Of a stretch of 64,000 nt of DNA, positions 54,947 to 64,000 are shown one piece after another (the stretch's first letter is position 1; each line of letters starts with the position of its first letter). The stretch is from Thozetella sp. PMI_491 (Eukaryota; Ascomycota; Sordariomycetes; Chaetosphaeriales; Chaetosphaeriaceae), in NCBI GenBank assembly GCA_021432635.1, contig MU270026.1:1143311-1207310 (forward strand), in the 5' to 3' direction. The position numbers were made by a program, and so were the translations under genes. The notes under the pieces were generated by a model. The model was not told the DNA's origin. It saw nothing but the letters and a program-made list of their open reading frames with translations, and ran no database searches.

Positions 54947-57143
54947 GTTGGCCGTTTGAGATGCTTTTTACCTGCTAGTGGAGGCAATTTTAGCGACGGG
55001 GGCACCGGTTCACCATGTATGAGAGGGAGAGTCCCGGAGAAAAAAGCAGCCTTTAATGGATGTACCCAATTACTGTATGTTTGTAGCGTAGGGTGGGGCC
55101 GTATGGTCAAGATATTTTAAGTACGTATTCGTGTAGGGTTAGAAGCCAGCTCGCATGCTTGGTTTGGGCGCCCAGTATCCGCCATCATCTCCACTGTGGC
55201 TTGTAGCTCGCCAGGAATACCAGGATTACTCTTAATCTGTCTTGAAGAGAATTAAAAAGCCGATGAATCAGAGAAATTTGATACAGGGTTACGCTAATGC
55301 TGGTTTACTCTTTACTCTACTTCCATCTATCTTGAATCTGGGGTTCACGGTCTGCACATAGCATTGGTTGTTACATGTTCGTTGGGCAGCACGCAAACGC
55401 TGTAGCCTCAAGATGGCTAAAAATCGAATGATGGCTGGAAGCACGCTAATTTCTGTCGTGGGTTCGGCTCTTCTACTTTACCGATGGCTTTGTAGCGCCC
55501 AAGCAGGGCGAATTGGAGCTTCCTAATGCTGCCTGACACTATCAGGTGTGGCTGCGCTCATGCAGGGGGAAGGAGGGCGATGAACGCGAAGGGCCGGGGC
55601 GAGGGGGGAAGAGGAGAAGAGGCGCCGGCAGGAACTCCTTCCAAAGGTCTCCATTCTTGACCTATGAGGTTAGGTGAATGTGGTGGATGGACGCCGCGCG
55701 GGAGAGAGTTGAGGCACATTCATAGGGTGTTGAAGGCGAGTATATCGTTGGCCAGATATTCGGGTCTTTTATGTTCCCCGCCGTGCTAGCTTGGACCATA
55801 GCTCACCGGGACGTCCATACTCCGAATAGTGTAATGGACCATTTGCTCATTCTGTCACCATGCCCTTGGAGAAAGGCGAGGATAGTATGCACCCCAAGGT
55901 GTTTCAATTTAGACATAGGAATTCGCAAACGCATTATACCCCAGCGCTGACGTCGGTGGCGTTTACAGAGCCACTAACGAGGAATGGCGCTAACGGATGC
56001 TTATCTTGCCGCCACAAGAGAGCAGGGATTGCCATCGAATTATTTTCCTTCATGGGACATAAACAGTTGCCTTGCCGAGCAGCTGAAGCCAGCAGCTCTG
56101 GTTAGGCGAGGCCAAGGCAGTTCAAATTTCCATATCTGTATGGGGGAACCCAATCCCGAAAGTAGATGGTAAACACATGGGATACTTACCCTGATTGCCC
56201 TCGATGTGTCCGACTCCGTCATTGACTGGTAGGCAGCGGCGACAGAGCAAGTGCTCGAATTACATCTCCTTCTTGTTGACGCGTCTCGTTCCCATCCGAG
56301 TTGCACACGGACGGCAAGCCGTTGCATAGATTGGTAAACTGGGCGGCACACCTGCCCGAACCCAAGCAGGAAATAGCGTCGTATCCCTGGACGCATGTTC
56401 TAGGTGGCTGGTTCCATCATTGGTTCATGTTCACGATACCCCTCAGGAGGGAGGCGGAAATTGAAGACATGGAGACGGAAAGAATCTTCATTGGACGTCA
56501 TGCCGAGTTACAGAATATGCCTGTGGCGTCCGAGGAGCGGCTGAGACCGAGGTATAGTGAAATGAATGGCTGGGGCTGGGGAAATTATTGCCGTGGCGTC
56601 GCCGCTGAGCTGTGATAAGTGACATAACACGCCCATCCAAGCTTAGCTTACAATTATAGGACCGTAGATCCACCCCGAAAAAAGAAAAGCTGCATTTAAT
56701 AGTCGCTGCCACACCCAAACGTCCCGTACAGGGCTTTGAACCAAGATATGTCTACGGGTTCTTCACGGGCCTCGCTTACACGGCATTATCCCCCGCCCTA
56801 TTAATGCATGTGATATGTGCGGGATAATCTTGGTGCATTATACCCTGTCTTGCTCACCGCCTAGCTGCAATGCAATTGGTAGACGCCGAATCGGTGGCTC
56901 AGACGGCAGCCGCGTTCTGATAATATGTTCTTTTCGAGGAGGCCACACTCCTGATACCCAAGCGAGGAACAGTGTTTTCTCTGACTATCAAGTGGCCCCT
57001 CGTCCGCATAAATAACTTGACGATAATCTGACGATACCAGCTATCCAACTAACTGTGATTCTGTCTACTATTCTTTCTGATTGTTTATCTCGTATCCTGG
57101 TGCCTGACTGTAGCTGATCCAAAGACACTGGTGAGAAGGTTCC
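54947..57143. other. Gene-poor stretch
   Basis: There is no supported gene in about 2.2 kb. A purine/GC-rich patch lies at about 55560-55640. Frames of 60-118 codons on both strands (55860-56615) show no domain or coherent splicing. Confidence 0.4.
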
Positions 57144-58732
57144 ATGCCAAGTATACGACGCAGTCTAACTGATCTTACGTCTTACGCGATAGAGCGAATC
57201 GCGGTCGCGGCGATTTTGTGGTACAAATATAATTCTACGCCCTTTCCATACCATGATGAAACTGGTGCCCTTCACGTATACCCGCCCGTCATACGTGGGC
57301 AAGCGCTTAACCAGACAGACTTGGTCCTCTCTAGGTGAGAATGGCAAGATTTTGCGCCAATCCGGCGTTTTAGGCAGCCCTGCTGGTGTTCCCGACGGTC
57401 TATCATTTGATAAGATGCTTTATGGCAGCACTTGTTCTGTACGTATCGGACAGCCGTCTTTGCTTTGGTTTCTATTCGTTGATCCACCGCCCTAGCCGAT
57501 GACCGTGGGCAATTTCATGGATTATCTCATGTACATAGAGCATTCTGCAGAGAACCTGCAGTTCTTCCTATGGTACCAAGACTATGTCAAGCGTTTCAAC
57601 AACGCCAATACTTCGGACCTCGTCCTAGTTCCCGAATGGACTACAGCTATGGAAGATAAAGTCGCCGCTAGGTTGCAAAAAGAAGCCTCTAAAGAAACCC
57701 GTGAGGACTTGGGTTCTATAGGAGATATCTTCAAGGGGACGGACTTCGAGAAGAAGCGCCGAGACACTTTCACAACTTCCGGAAACCCATTCGACACACC
57801 TCCACTGACGCCTATCAACGGGGGGGATAAGAACTCCATCTCCACCTTCTCGACAAAGCCTTCGGCTGTTTGCGACCATCGAGCGCTAGCTAGCGAAGCT
57901 TTTGCAGCTGCTGGTAGCACAACTCCGTGTAAGTACGCTGGAGACATTGCCCCTAGCAATAGTCCAACATTAATGTCACATAGTTACCATCCAGCCGTAT
58001 CGAGACGAGATAAATCGCATCATTTCTACCTATATCATGGATGGTGCCCCCAGACAGCTCAATCTTTCCGATCGCGATCGCAAAGTCGTCCTACACGCTC
58101 TGTCCTACACCACTCACCCCAGCGCATTACGTACCACATTGCTGGCGGTAGAGCACTCCCTTCGTCGCCAGAGTCACCCCAACTTTGTCCGGTGGTCCAT
58201 ATTCAACGGAAACCAGCCACGCATCGCATTCGCACGCGTTCTTGGCTACGCCGGTGTGGCTGGAGCATTCACCGTCGCTTTGCTTCTGACGCTCAGCGGC
58301 GCCGGGCGCGGATGGCGCGCTTTTGCTGCTATTGGTTGGGTTCTTGGCATGTGGGCCGCGTTTGCCAGCTACCGGGGGATGTGCATCTGTATGTACACCT
58401 TCAGCCGTCACTACCGCCATATCCGACCTTGGGAGTTTTTCGAGAATGTCGAATATCAGGGCGATATGGAAAGTAGCTCCTCTGCCACCAGATACAAGAA
58501 GTCGTTTGACTCCTTCGGTTCCAGTAACAGTTTTGAGGAAGAGCCTTGGGTGATCCGGTATGAGAAACGAAACCTTATGCGTAAGATATTCGACCGAGAG
58601 ACATGGATCCAGGACCCAACCCTGCGTAAGATCCAGGACGTTATGTTTTTACAGGCCATGCTTTTTGGTCTTCTTACTGGGGGGGCTTTCACGCTGATAT
58701 TTATCTTTCTTCGCCCTGTACGATTATTTTAG
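57144..58732 (+). CDS. RGS-domain protein with C-terminal membrane segments; 5' part disturbed
   Basis: The 3' part is sound: exons 57496-57928 and 57984-58732 join in phase at a GTAAGT donor. The RGS text is split around a Ser/Pro-rich insert: VGNFMDYLMYIEHSAENLQF with LWYQDYVKRF, then PFTIQPYRDEINRIISTYI. Two or more membrane helices (VLGYAGVAGAFTVALLL; MFLQAMLFGLLTGGAFTLIF) follow. RGS proteins speed GTP hydrolysis on G-alpha subunits. The 5' part is odd. The expected N-terminus MPSIRRSLTDLTSYAIERIA starts at 57144 but stops at 57336-57338. Its continuation LGENGKILRQSGVLGSPAG runs in the next frame, with no splice pair joining them in phase. Starting at the ATG at 57253 with an intron 57439-57495 gives an intact 455-residue frame but loses the conserved start. 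So there is either a small deletion or a sequence error. Confidence 0.75.
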
Positions 58733-60113
58733 GTATCACATAGTTATCGACTGGACTTTCTCTGACATATTCTATTCTCCTGCGCAAACTTTGACTGTAC
58801 TGGTATAACCTAACAGTGCAAGGCTCGAGTGATAGCTAACTACCTAGGTAGCTATTTAGGGTTATAATACAGACGCTCTAATTGCTAAGCTTAGTTATGC
58901 AGTGTAATCATGCAACGCCAAACTTTGGGTCGCTTGGCTGCTCTCTTGACCTCCTTTGCTACCTCTGGAGACCCTCTGAGACCGTATCCCCAATCATTTG
59001 CGACAGGTATCACAAAAGTGTAGATGTGGTTTAGGTCAATAGGTACGGTAACCGCTTTGTGGACTGCCGTGGCCTCCTTTTCCTTCACATCATGTGTTAG
59101 GCCACAAGAAGAGGCCACCGAGTTTGGATTACCTTAATATTTGAAGGCATCTCCTAATAACTTTTGAGTAGTGAACTGCGCGAGAATCTCGAAGTCAGAG
59201 CAGTTAATCTTAAACAGTATCAAGCTGCTGCATGCACGTAACTGCGTCCAAGGAGCCACGAAGCATCTCGGACCGAGTAGAGCAACTGGACTAGGAGAAG
59301 CGAGCCTATGGCTACCGCTTACGTAGCCTGCTAGTTATTCGATGCACCATGCCTCTAGGAATTTAGCGCCACTATATATTAGCATCAAGGTGGCTTTTAG
59401 CACAGCTTCATGCGAGTGTGACATATCTCCATACCCCTCTACTCTGATACCACCGGGCAGTAAACCTATAGTTACATGTAACTGGGGCCCGTAGGGAGAG
59501 AGTGGGGGTACTTGTCGGAGTTTGGGTGTGAGCTGCCTCATATACCCAGCACTACTCTTGGGCCCAGATATTCCTTGCTTAGAGTGGCGTGGTGCACCAT
59601 GGTAGGCCCTAATGGTGCTGACTGTAGTTTCGGAGATTATGCTTTTCCAAGAAACAAAATCCTACTGAAGATAAGGGTATTATCCTCCCTAAGTCAGCTG
59701 CAGAGAAATTTTGGCAAAGATCGCTGTAATGTGCCACCAATACTGCCAGGGGGAGGTGGTGGAGGTGGTGTGGGGGGTTTACAGTATCAGTATTTTATCC
59801 CACACGGGTCTTATCCTTAATGGCAAACCTTTGGCTGACGTGGACTTGAACCTGCTTCTATCTGATAAAAGGCTTTCATGATAGTATAATCGGAAATTAT
59901 GATTCTATTACGTATTTAGATCCAGCTCCGTCAGCTGTGGGGAATCAACGAATGGGCTCAGTCGTGTCGTATAGTTGGCCATTGGTGGACAGGCCTGGCG
60001 GGGAGAATCGGTTTTGCAACCGATCAAGAAGCTTTCTTTGAACATCGAAGAAGCTCTGGGAATCAGTGTCATCCTAGTAACACGGGACGTGCAGGGAATA
60101 ATGGATGAAATCC
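58733..60113. other. Intergenic, no supported gene
   Basis: A palindromic CTACCTAGGTAG lies around 58840-58853. A G-rich patch with several GG/GGG runs lies at 59749-59778. A minus-strand frame at 58891-59118 (75 codons) is not recognised. Confidence 0.4.
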
Positions 60114-60120
60114 TATAAAG
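60114..60120 (+). promoter_or_regulatory. TATA box of the terpene cyclase gene
   Basis: TATAAAG lies about 101 bases upstream of the ATG at 60221. Confidence 0.55.
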
Positions 60121-60220
60121 GCTGGCTATCATAGTAAGACATTAACCTCCCCACCCCCTTCACCCCGTAGGAAGTCGTGCGACAAAAAGTCTATTTTCTT
60201 ATCCTATAAGTTCGATTATA

Positions 60221-61243
60221 ATGGCGATTTCTGAAGTATGTTGACCCTTATTTGGGCAAGTGCTACACGTCGTAGTAGGGACAAACAAACTCGTGCTGAC
60301 AAAAGCAAAGGTATCGACTGCCTCTATTCGGAAGACCCTCTCGCATTTTGTCCGCGAGGTTACTGGCGGCCGCGAGGTGGACGACGAGGCTCTTAGCTTG
60401 ACGCCTATTAACGACCTCCGCACAGCTGTTGTGACAGAGCTACAGTCGTCAAGTCTTCGAGAGCACCTAGATTTGATCGACTCTAAGGGCCAATTTACTA
60501 TGGCATGCTTCGTGGCCGCCGACTTCACATCGTCCCACCCACTCGAGTACCAGGTGATCGTAGCGCAGCTCACCATTTTCTTCTTCCACGCTGAAGACAT
60601 TCTCGAACATAAACCCAACGTGCTGCGTAATCTGCAGCTCAATGTAGCTACAGGCCAACCCTGCGGTGATCCCGTGCTTGATTGGTACTCGCGCGAGCTA
60701 ACTCCACGGCTGTGGGAATACTTCGATCCGCTTGTCGCCAACATGATTGTCATCGCATGCTATGACTTCATTAACGGCATTGGTATCGAGACGCTGACCA
60801 AAAGCTCCGACGTTCATCCGCAAGCTCCTGGATTCCCGGACTGGCTCCGCTTCAAGACCGGACTGTCGCCCATGTACTCGCTTCTGGCACTGGCACGGGC
60901 CTCGGACCCTCAGCAGCCCACGGGCGGGCTTGAAAAGTACGTGCAAACTATACCCGACGTCATTGTCTTCACCAACATCGTCAACGACGTAATATCCTTC
61001 TACAAGGAGTTATTGGCTGGCGAAAAAGGCAACTATCTCGATATGCGCGCCCAGCGAGACCAGATCGATGTGCTGACGGCACTGCGAGACCTTGCCGACG
61101 AGGGTATACAAGTTCGCGAGCGTATCCTTGCCGCCCTCGCCGATACGCCCGAGTATCGCGACAACTTTGATGCATATGCCAGGGGTATCACCCATTTCCA
61201 TACCTCGTCGCCGCGCTATCGCCTGGGTGAACTGTTTGGCTAG
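60221..61243 (+). CDS. Trichodiene-synthase-family (TRI5-like) terpene cyclase
   Basis: A five-codon first exon (60221-60235, MAISE) and a second exon (60311-61243) join in phase across a GTATGT...AAAG intron to 315 residues. The magnesium-binding NSE motif is complete: Asn230-Asp231-Val-Ile-Ser234-Phe-Tyr-Lys237-Glu238. The first acidic motif, normally DDxxD/E, reads FHAEDILE (Glu100, Asp101, Glu104), with His in the first position region, so it is divergent. The C-terminal text SSPRYRLGELFG resembles the RY-containing end of class I cyclases. The family ionises farnesyl diphosphate and cyclises it to a sesquiterpene. It is shorter than trichodiene synthase (about 380 residues), mainly at the N-terminus. 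No P450, prenyl synthase or acyltransferase is recognisable within the window. A well-placed TATA box supports expression. Confidence 0.85.
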
Positions 61244-61704
61244 TTAGACTCAGGACGATCCTATCTTGATCCTAATGACTGCCTGTAAATTCTTGACAAG
61301 GCTATGACGCTCCCATATCAAGTGCCATCGTCCGTTACCGACATAAATACTTATTATCGATCCCTTTTCTGGTTCTATAAACTCCCGGTGCCGATTGAGA
61401 ATATACCGGAACCAAATGTCATGCTTATCGCGTTGTTCAGTCCACGTTATTCCGTACTAGAATTCACGGTATCAGAGAGCGGGCGAGGGGGGCGGCCATG
61501 GGTCTGAGACGCTAATGCACGGAGCGTATATGCAATGGTAAGGTAGGCTAAGTGCTGGCGCGAGGTATGGTTACGCATCTTTACCGGCTATGCTGGAGAG
61601 GTGAGGACCCCCGAAAAGATCTAAACACCCAGCATCATACCAAACTGAGCGGGTTTCTCGCGCAAGCTCTTTTGCGCCTCGGCGAGTACTCCAGGCTACC
61701 TGCC
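61244..61704. other. Intergenic, no supported gene
   Basis: This is the 3' flank of the terpene cyclase. Frames of 64-67 codons (61304-61507, 61552-61746) carry no recognisable content. Confidence 0.4.
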
Positions 61705-62005
61705 TTATGCATTACTGACGTCGGCTTTTCCATCGAAGCCCACTAGGCCTAGCGTAAATTTGCGTGAGTCTGCCAAGATCGCTGGCCTTGAGCTCGTTCA
61801 CTTCCCAATTCACCCACACATAACGGCCGTTAAGAAAGCGTGCTTCTGGGCTTACAGCCCAGACAACAAAGTCAGCAGGTAGGCCGGCTATATTAAAGGC
61901 AGTCAGCAAGCCACACAGCCCGGCTGACCCCAATATTGCTCTGCCAGCACTCACCGCTATCCCATGGCAAATCAGCCATCTCCACCTGCATGCCACTCGC
62001 GATAT
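61705..62005 (-). pseudogene. C-terminal fragment of a short-chain dehydrogenase, decayed
   Basis: The minus strand reads the C-terminal end of a fungal SDR: ...MADLPWDS, an intron with good ends (about 61955-61888, GTGAGT...ATATAG), then AGLPADFVVWAVSPEARFLN and GRYVWVNWEVNELKA. The continuation (ILADSRKFTLGLVGFDG, stop TAA at 61705-61707) is in another frame, so there is at least one frameshift. The nucleotide-binding half (TGxxxGxG, NNAG, YxxxK) is not found upstream; instead a T17 run lies at 62085-62101. The translation pattern resembles SDRs seen in fungal polyketide and terpene loci, so this may be debris of a former tailoring gene next to the cyclase. Confidence 0.55.
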
Positions 62006-64000
62006 TTCCGAATCCAGGAGACGTGCCCGTTTCGGATAGCGGCCAGCATCCAAGCAGAATTGCGTTCGTCGCTCAACCTCATCCTTTTTTTTTTTTTTTT
62101 TAGCCATGCTAAGATTCGTTTCTACGTGTTGTAGTTACAATTACATCATCGCTCTTGCCAAGGCAAGGTTTGAATTCTATCGTGTCGGTTACTGTCGGGC
62201 AGAAAATATGGCGGCGGCAAAAGATTCTTCCATCCTACTAAGACAATGCGTTGACCAAATGCGCAAGGTGGCTGGAGAGCAAAGTTCAGAGGAGTAGGTT
62301 AGTCCCATCAGAGTCGCAGAGGCTGTGAAGGGACGCATTATTAGACAGTCGCGAACTGGGACGACTTGAAGCTACAGTCCGAAATTATAGCTCCGCTTTA
62401 GCCGTGAGAAAGACACTTGACAAGTTTATTCACAAACTGTGGCTCAAGTCTACTTGACTCGGCGGTGGGCCTAGGTGGGAGGTATCATGTGTACGGGAAC
62501 TAATTGGATGGCTGGCTCTGGCGTTGCTCAGATTGTAAGGGAAGCTATATACACATCAATCGGGTAAATGCTGGGTGTTTATTCTCCCGAGGCGTTTCGA
62601 AAACCGTCTTCCAATTTTTGTAACTTTGCTCTCATATGAGACTCTTTAGAGTATATCCTGTCGATATCGGTAGCTCCGTCCGAGGCAAATGAACCAAGCG
62701 TCAGCATCTCAACGGTAGTGGCTGACACGCTCGAAATGTATCGACCAATAGAATAAGGTATGGTTCTGGTGGTCTTCTGTCTGGAACATCTGTTCAGCTT
62801 TATTTCTCCAAATCCCCAATACCTGCTATTACTCACTTTCCTGATCCGGAAGAAATTGTAACCTGCCCAGAGTGATTCGACATATTCGCTTTTGGCTTCG
62901 TTGGAGGTAGATATTGGTGCTCCTTTCGGTACAAACTGTAAGGTAATTAACTCTCTGATGAGTGAAGAAGCACTTTGGTGAGGGAGTTCTATTGGATTGC
63001 ATGACTACACATTTTCGGGAAAGGGCCGTGATTTATAGCTGGTGGCCGAGATCATCGCCCTGCATTATGAGGTTACCATGATAATATCACACAGAGTTTC
63101 GTTGTAAGACCAGCACCGAACAATTGACAACAACAGCCATCTATGCCCAGGGGCACAACTGTGCTTGAACATTGGCCATACCAGCCGAGCACTCAACATG
63201 TGCCCGCACTGTGCTGAATCCTGCGTCTAGTGCCTGTGATGCCGCAGTGCTCCACTTTCACGCATTGCGAGTCGGTGTTCTATTCCTGTCTTCTCTTCGT
63301 GCCTAGCTTCATTTGCCAGCACACCCCGTGCTGACCAGTCTCGCCATCGTTGGTACTGTGTCTGGGCCCGTTACGCTGGTAATTCTATACCCCTGCGGTG
63401 CCTTTACTAGCATTTGGCTGACTTAGCATATGTGAACTCATCATTGGTAGCCAGAGCCGATAACTAGTTTCCGAGATACATATTCACGTCTCCCCGCGGG
63501 AAATTTTCCGTCTTAGTGATGACAGACATTGCTTCCATGGAGGTATTTGGGCGCAAAACGTGATCATCTGCAGCCAAAAATGTGGTCCTACGTCAGAAGG
63601 ACCGTACTTCCGCGTGAAATTGCTCCGGGACGGTGAAAGCTTGTCGATTATAAGTGCAGGACATTAATTTAAGAAACATGAAAAATAGGTATAATGTACC
63701 CTGTGTCCTTCACCAGAACCGGATATTGGAGGTTATTCGTGTATTCTGTGCCCATGTATATTCAACCTAGAAATATACAGCCTGTCCCATCCTTCCATTT
63801 TCGGCTTAAGTCCCGTCCACTTGAGCACTAATTGGTGGCTCTTTCAGTCCGACAGTAAAAGCATATTGCTTGGAATTTGCCACCAGCTTTGTCTTTGAAA
63901 CTGAACAATGTATGTTACGCTCTAGGATCGTCAGAAGAGAGTGGAAGAAAGTCCTCTTCTGACTGTCTAATGTAAAATTCCGGGGGTTCCGGTCTCTGTT
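62006..64000. other. Right-hand end, no supported gene
   Basis: The T17 run (62085-62101) and short frames only. A minus-strand frame at 62836-62579 continues upstream into readable text (GAPISTSNEAKSEYVESLWAG, with a possible GTGAGT donor at about 62836). It could be the 3' part of a decayed or partly read gene, but I do not recognise it. Confidence 0.35.
62085..62101. repeat. Homopolymer T17 tract
   Basis: An uninterrupted run of 17 T. Translated on the minus strand it gives a meaningless poly-lysine start, which should not be taken as coding. Confidence 0.9.

Noticed and set aside
61712-62107. Minus-strand frame starting MAKKKKKK
   Set aside because: The lysine run is only the T17 tract read on the other strand. 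The useful SDR text lies further inside and is frameshifted.
1-64000. CRISPR arrays, rRNA, tRNA genes, operon-type Shine-Dalgarno sites
   Set aside because: No evenly spaced identical repeats, no rRNA text and no tRNA cloverleaf with A/B boxes were seen. The intron-rich genes show this is a fungal nuclear sequence, where bacterial features do not apply.
1-64000. Polyketide synthase, NRPS or P450 core genes
   Set aside because: I looked for KS (DTACSSS-like), adenylation and FxxGxRxCxG heme motifs in all listed frames and found none, so no PKS/NRPS cluster is claimed.

Overview
The window is nuclear DNA of a filamentous ascomycete. Almost every gene is interrupted by short GT-AG introns (about 45-75 bases) with CTAAC/CTGAT-like branch sites. 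The content is typical of an accessory, metabolically rich region: Zn2Cys6 and bZIP regulators, MFS carriers, secreted hydrolases and a fungal terpene cyclase. Eurotiomycetes-like is my best guess for the class, but the sequence does not prove it. I joined exons by hand and accepted a model only when all phases agreed and the summed exons were divisible by three. About 24 genes appear intact, one (RGS) has a disturbed 5' part, and three are relics.

Layout. 0.1-4.1 kb: a phytanoyl-CoA-dioxygenase-type 2OG oxygenase and a DHA2-type MFS carrier, both on the minus strand. 5.5-6.7 kb: a secreted neprosin-domain protein with a perfect 24-base palindrome upstream. 8.8-16.9 kb: a tight catabolic-looking block of a Zn2Cys6 regulator, two HpcH/HpaI-family aldolases on either side of a D-2-hydroxyacid dehydrogenase, and an NAD-dependent epimerase. 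17.7-20.3 kb: two dead genes, a metallo-beta-lactamase-fold hydrolase and a Dal5-type organic-anion permease, which look like former members of that block. 20.4-34.4 kb: scattered secreted proteins (a Cys-rich protein, a GH16-family glucanase model, a DUF1996 protein, a tannase/feruloyl-esterase) and an unrecognised 168-residue protein, separated by long gene-poor stretches. 35.2-42.3 kb: an FAD monooxygenase, a bZIP/DUF3425 regulator, an SDR and an FMN-dependent 2-hydroxyacid oxidase. 43.0-54.9 kb: a Kelch membrane protein, an intact Dal5-type permease, a branched-chain-type aminotransferase, a second Zn2Cys6 regulator and a secreted GMC oxidoreductase. 57.1-61.2 kb: an RGS-domain membrane protein and a trichodiene-synthase-family terpene cyclase. 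The last 2.8 kb holds an SDR relic and otherwise nothing I can call.

How the genes may work together (inference). The 8.8-20.3 kb block reads as an uptake-and-degradation route: permease, lactone-type ring opening, epimerisation or oxidation, retro-aldol cleavage by two aldolases, and reduction of a keto or aldehyde product by the hydroxyacid dehydrogenase. The transporter and hydrolase steps have since decayed. The 41-52 kb genes could interconvert 2-hydroxy acids, 2-keto acids and amino acids. The terpene cyclase has no recognisable P450 within the window.
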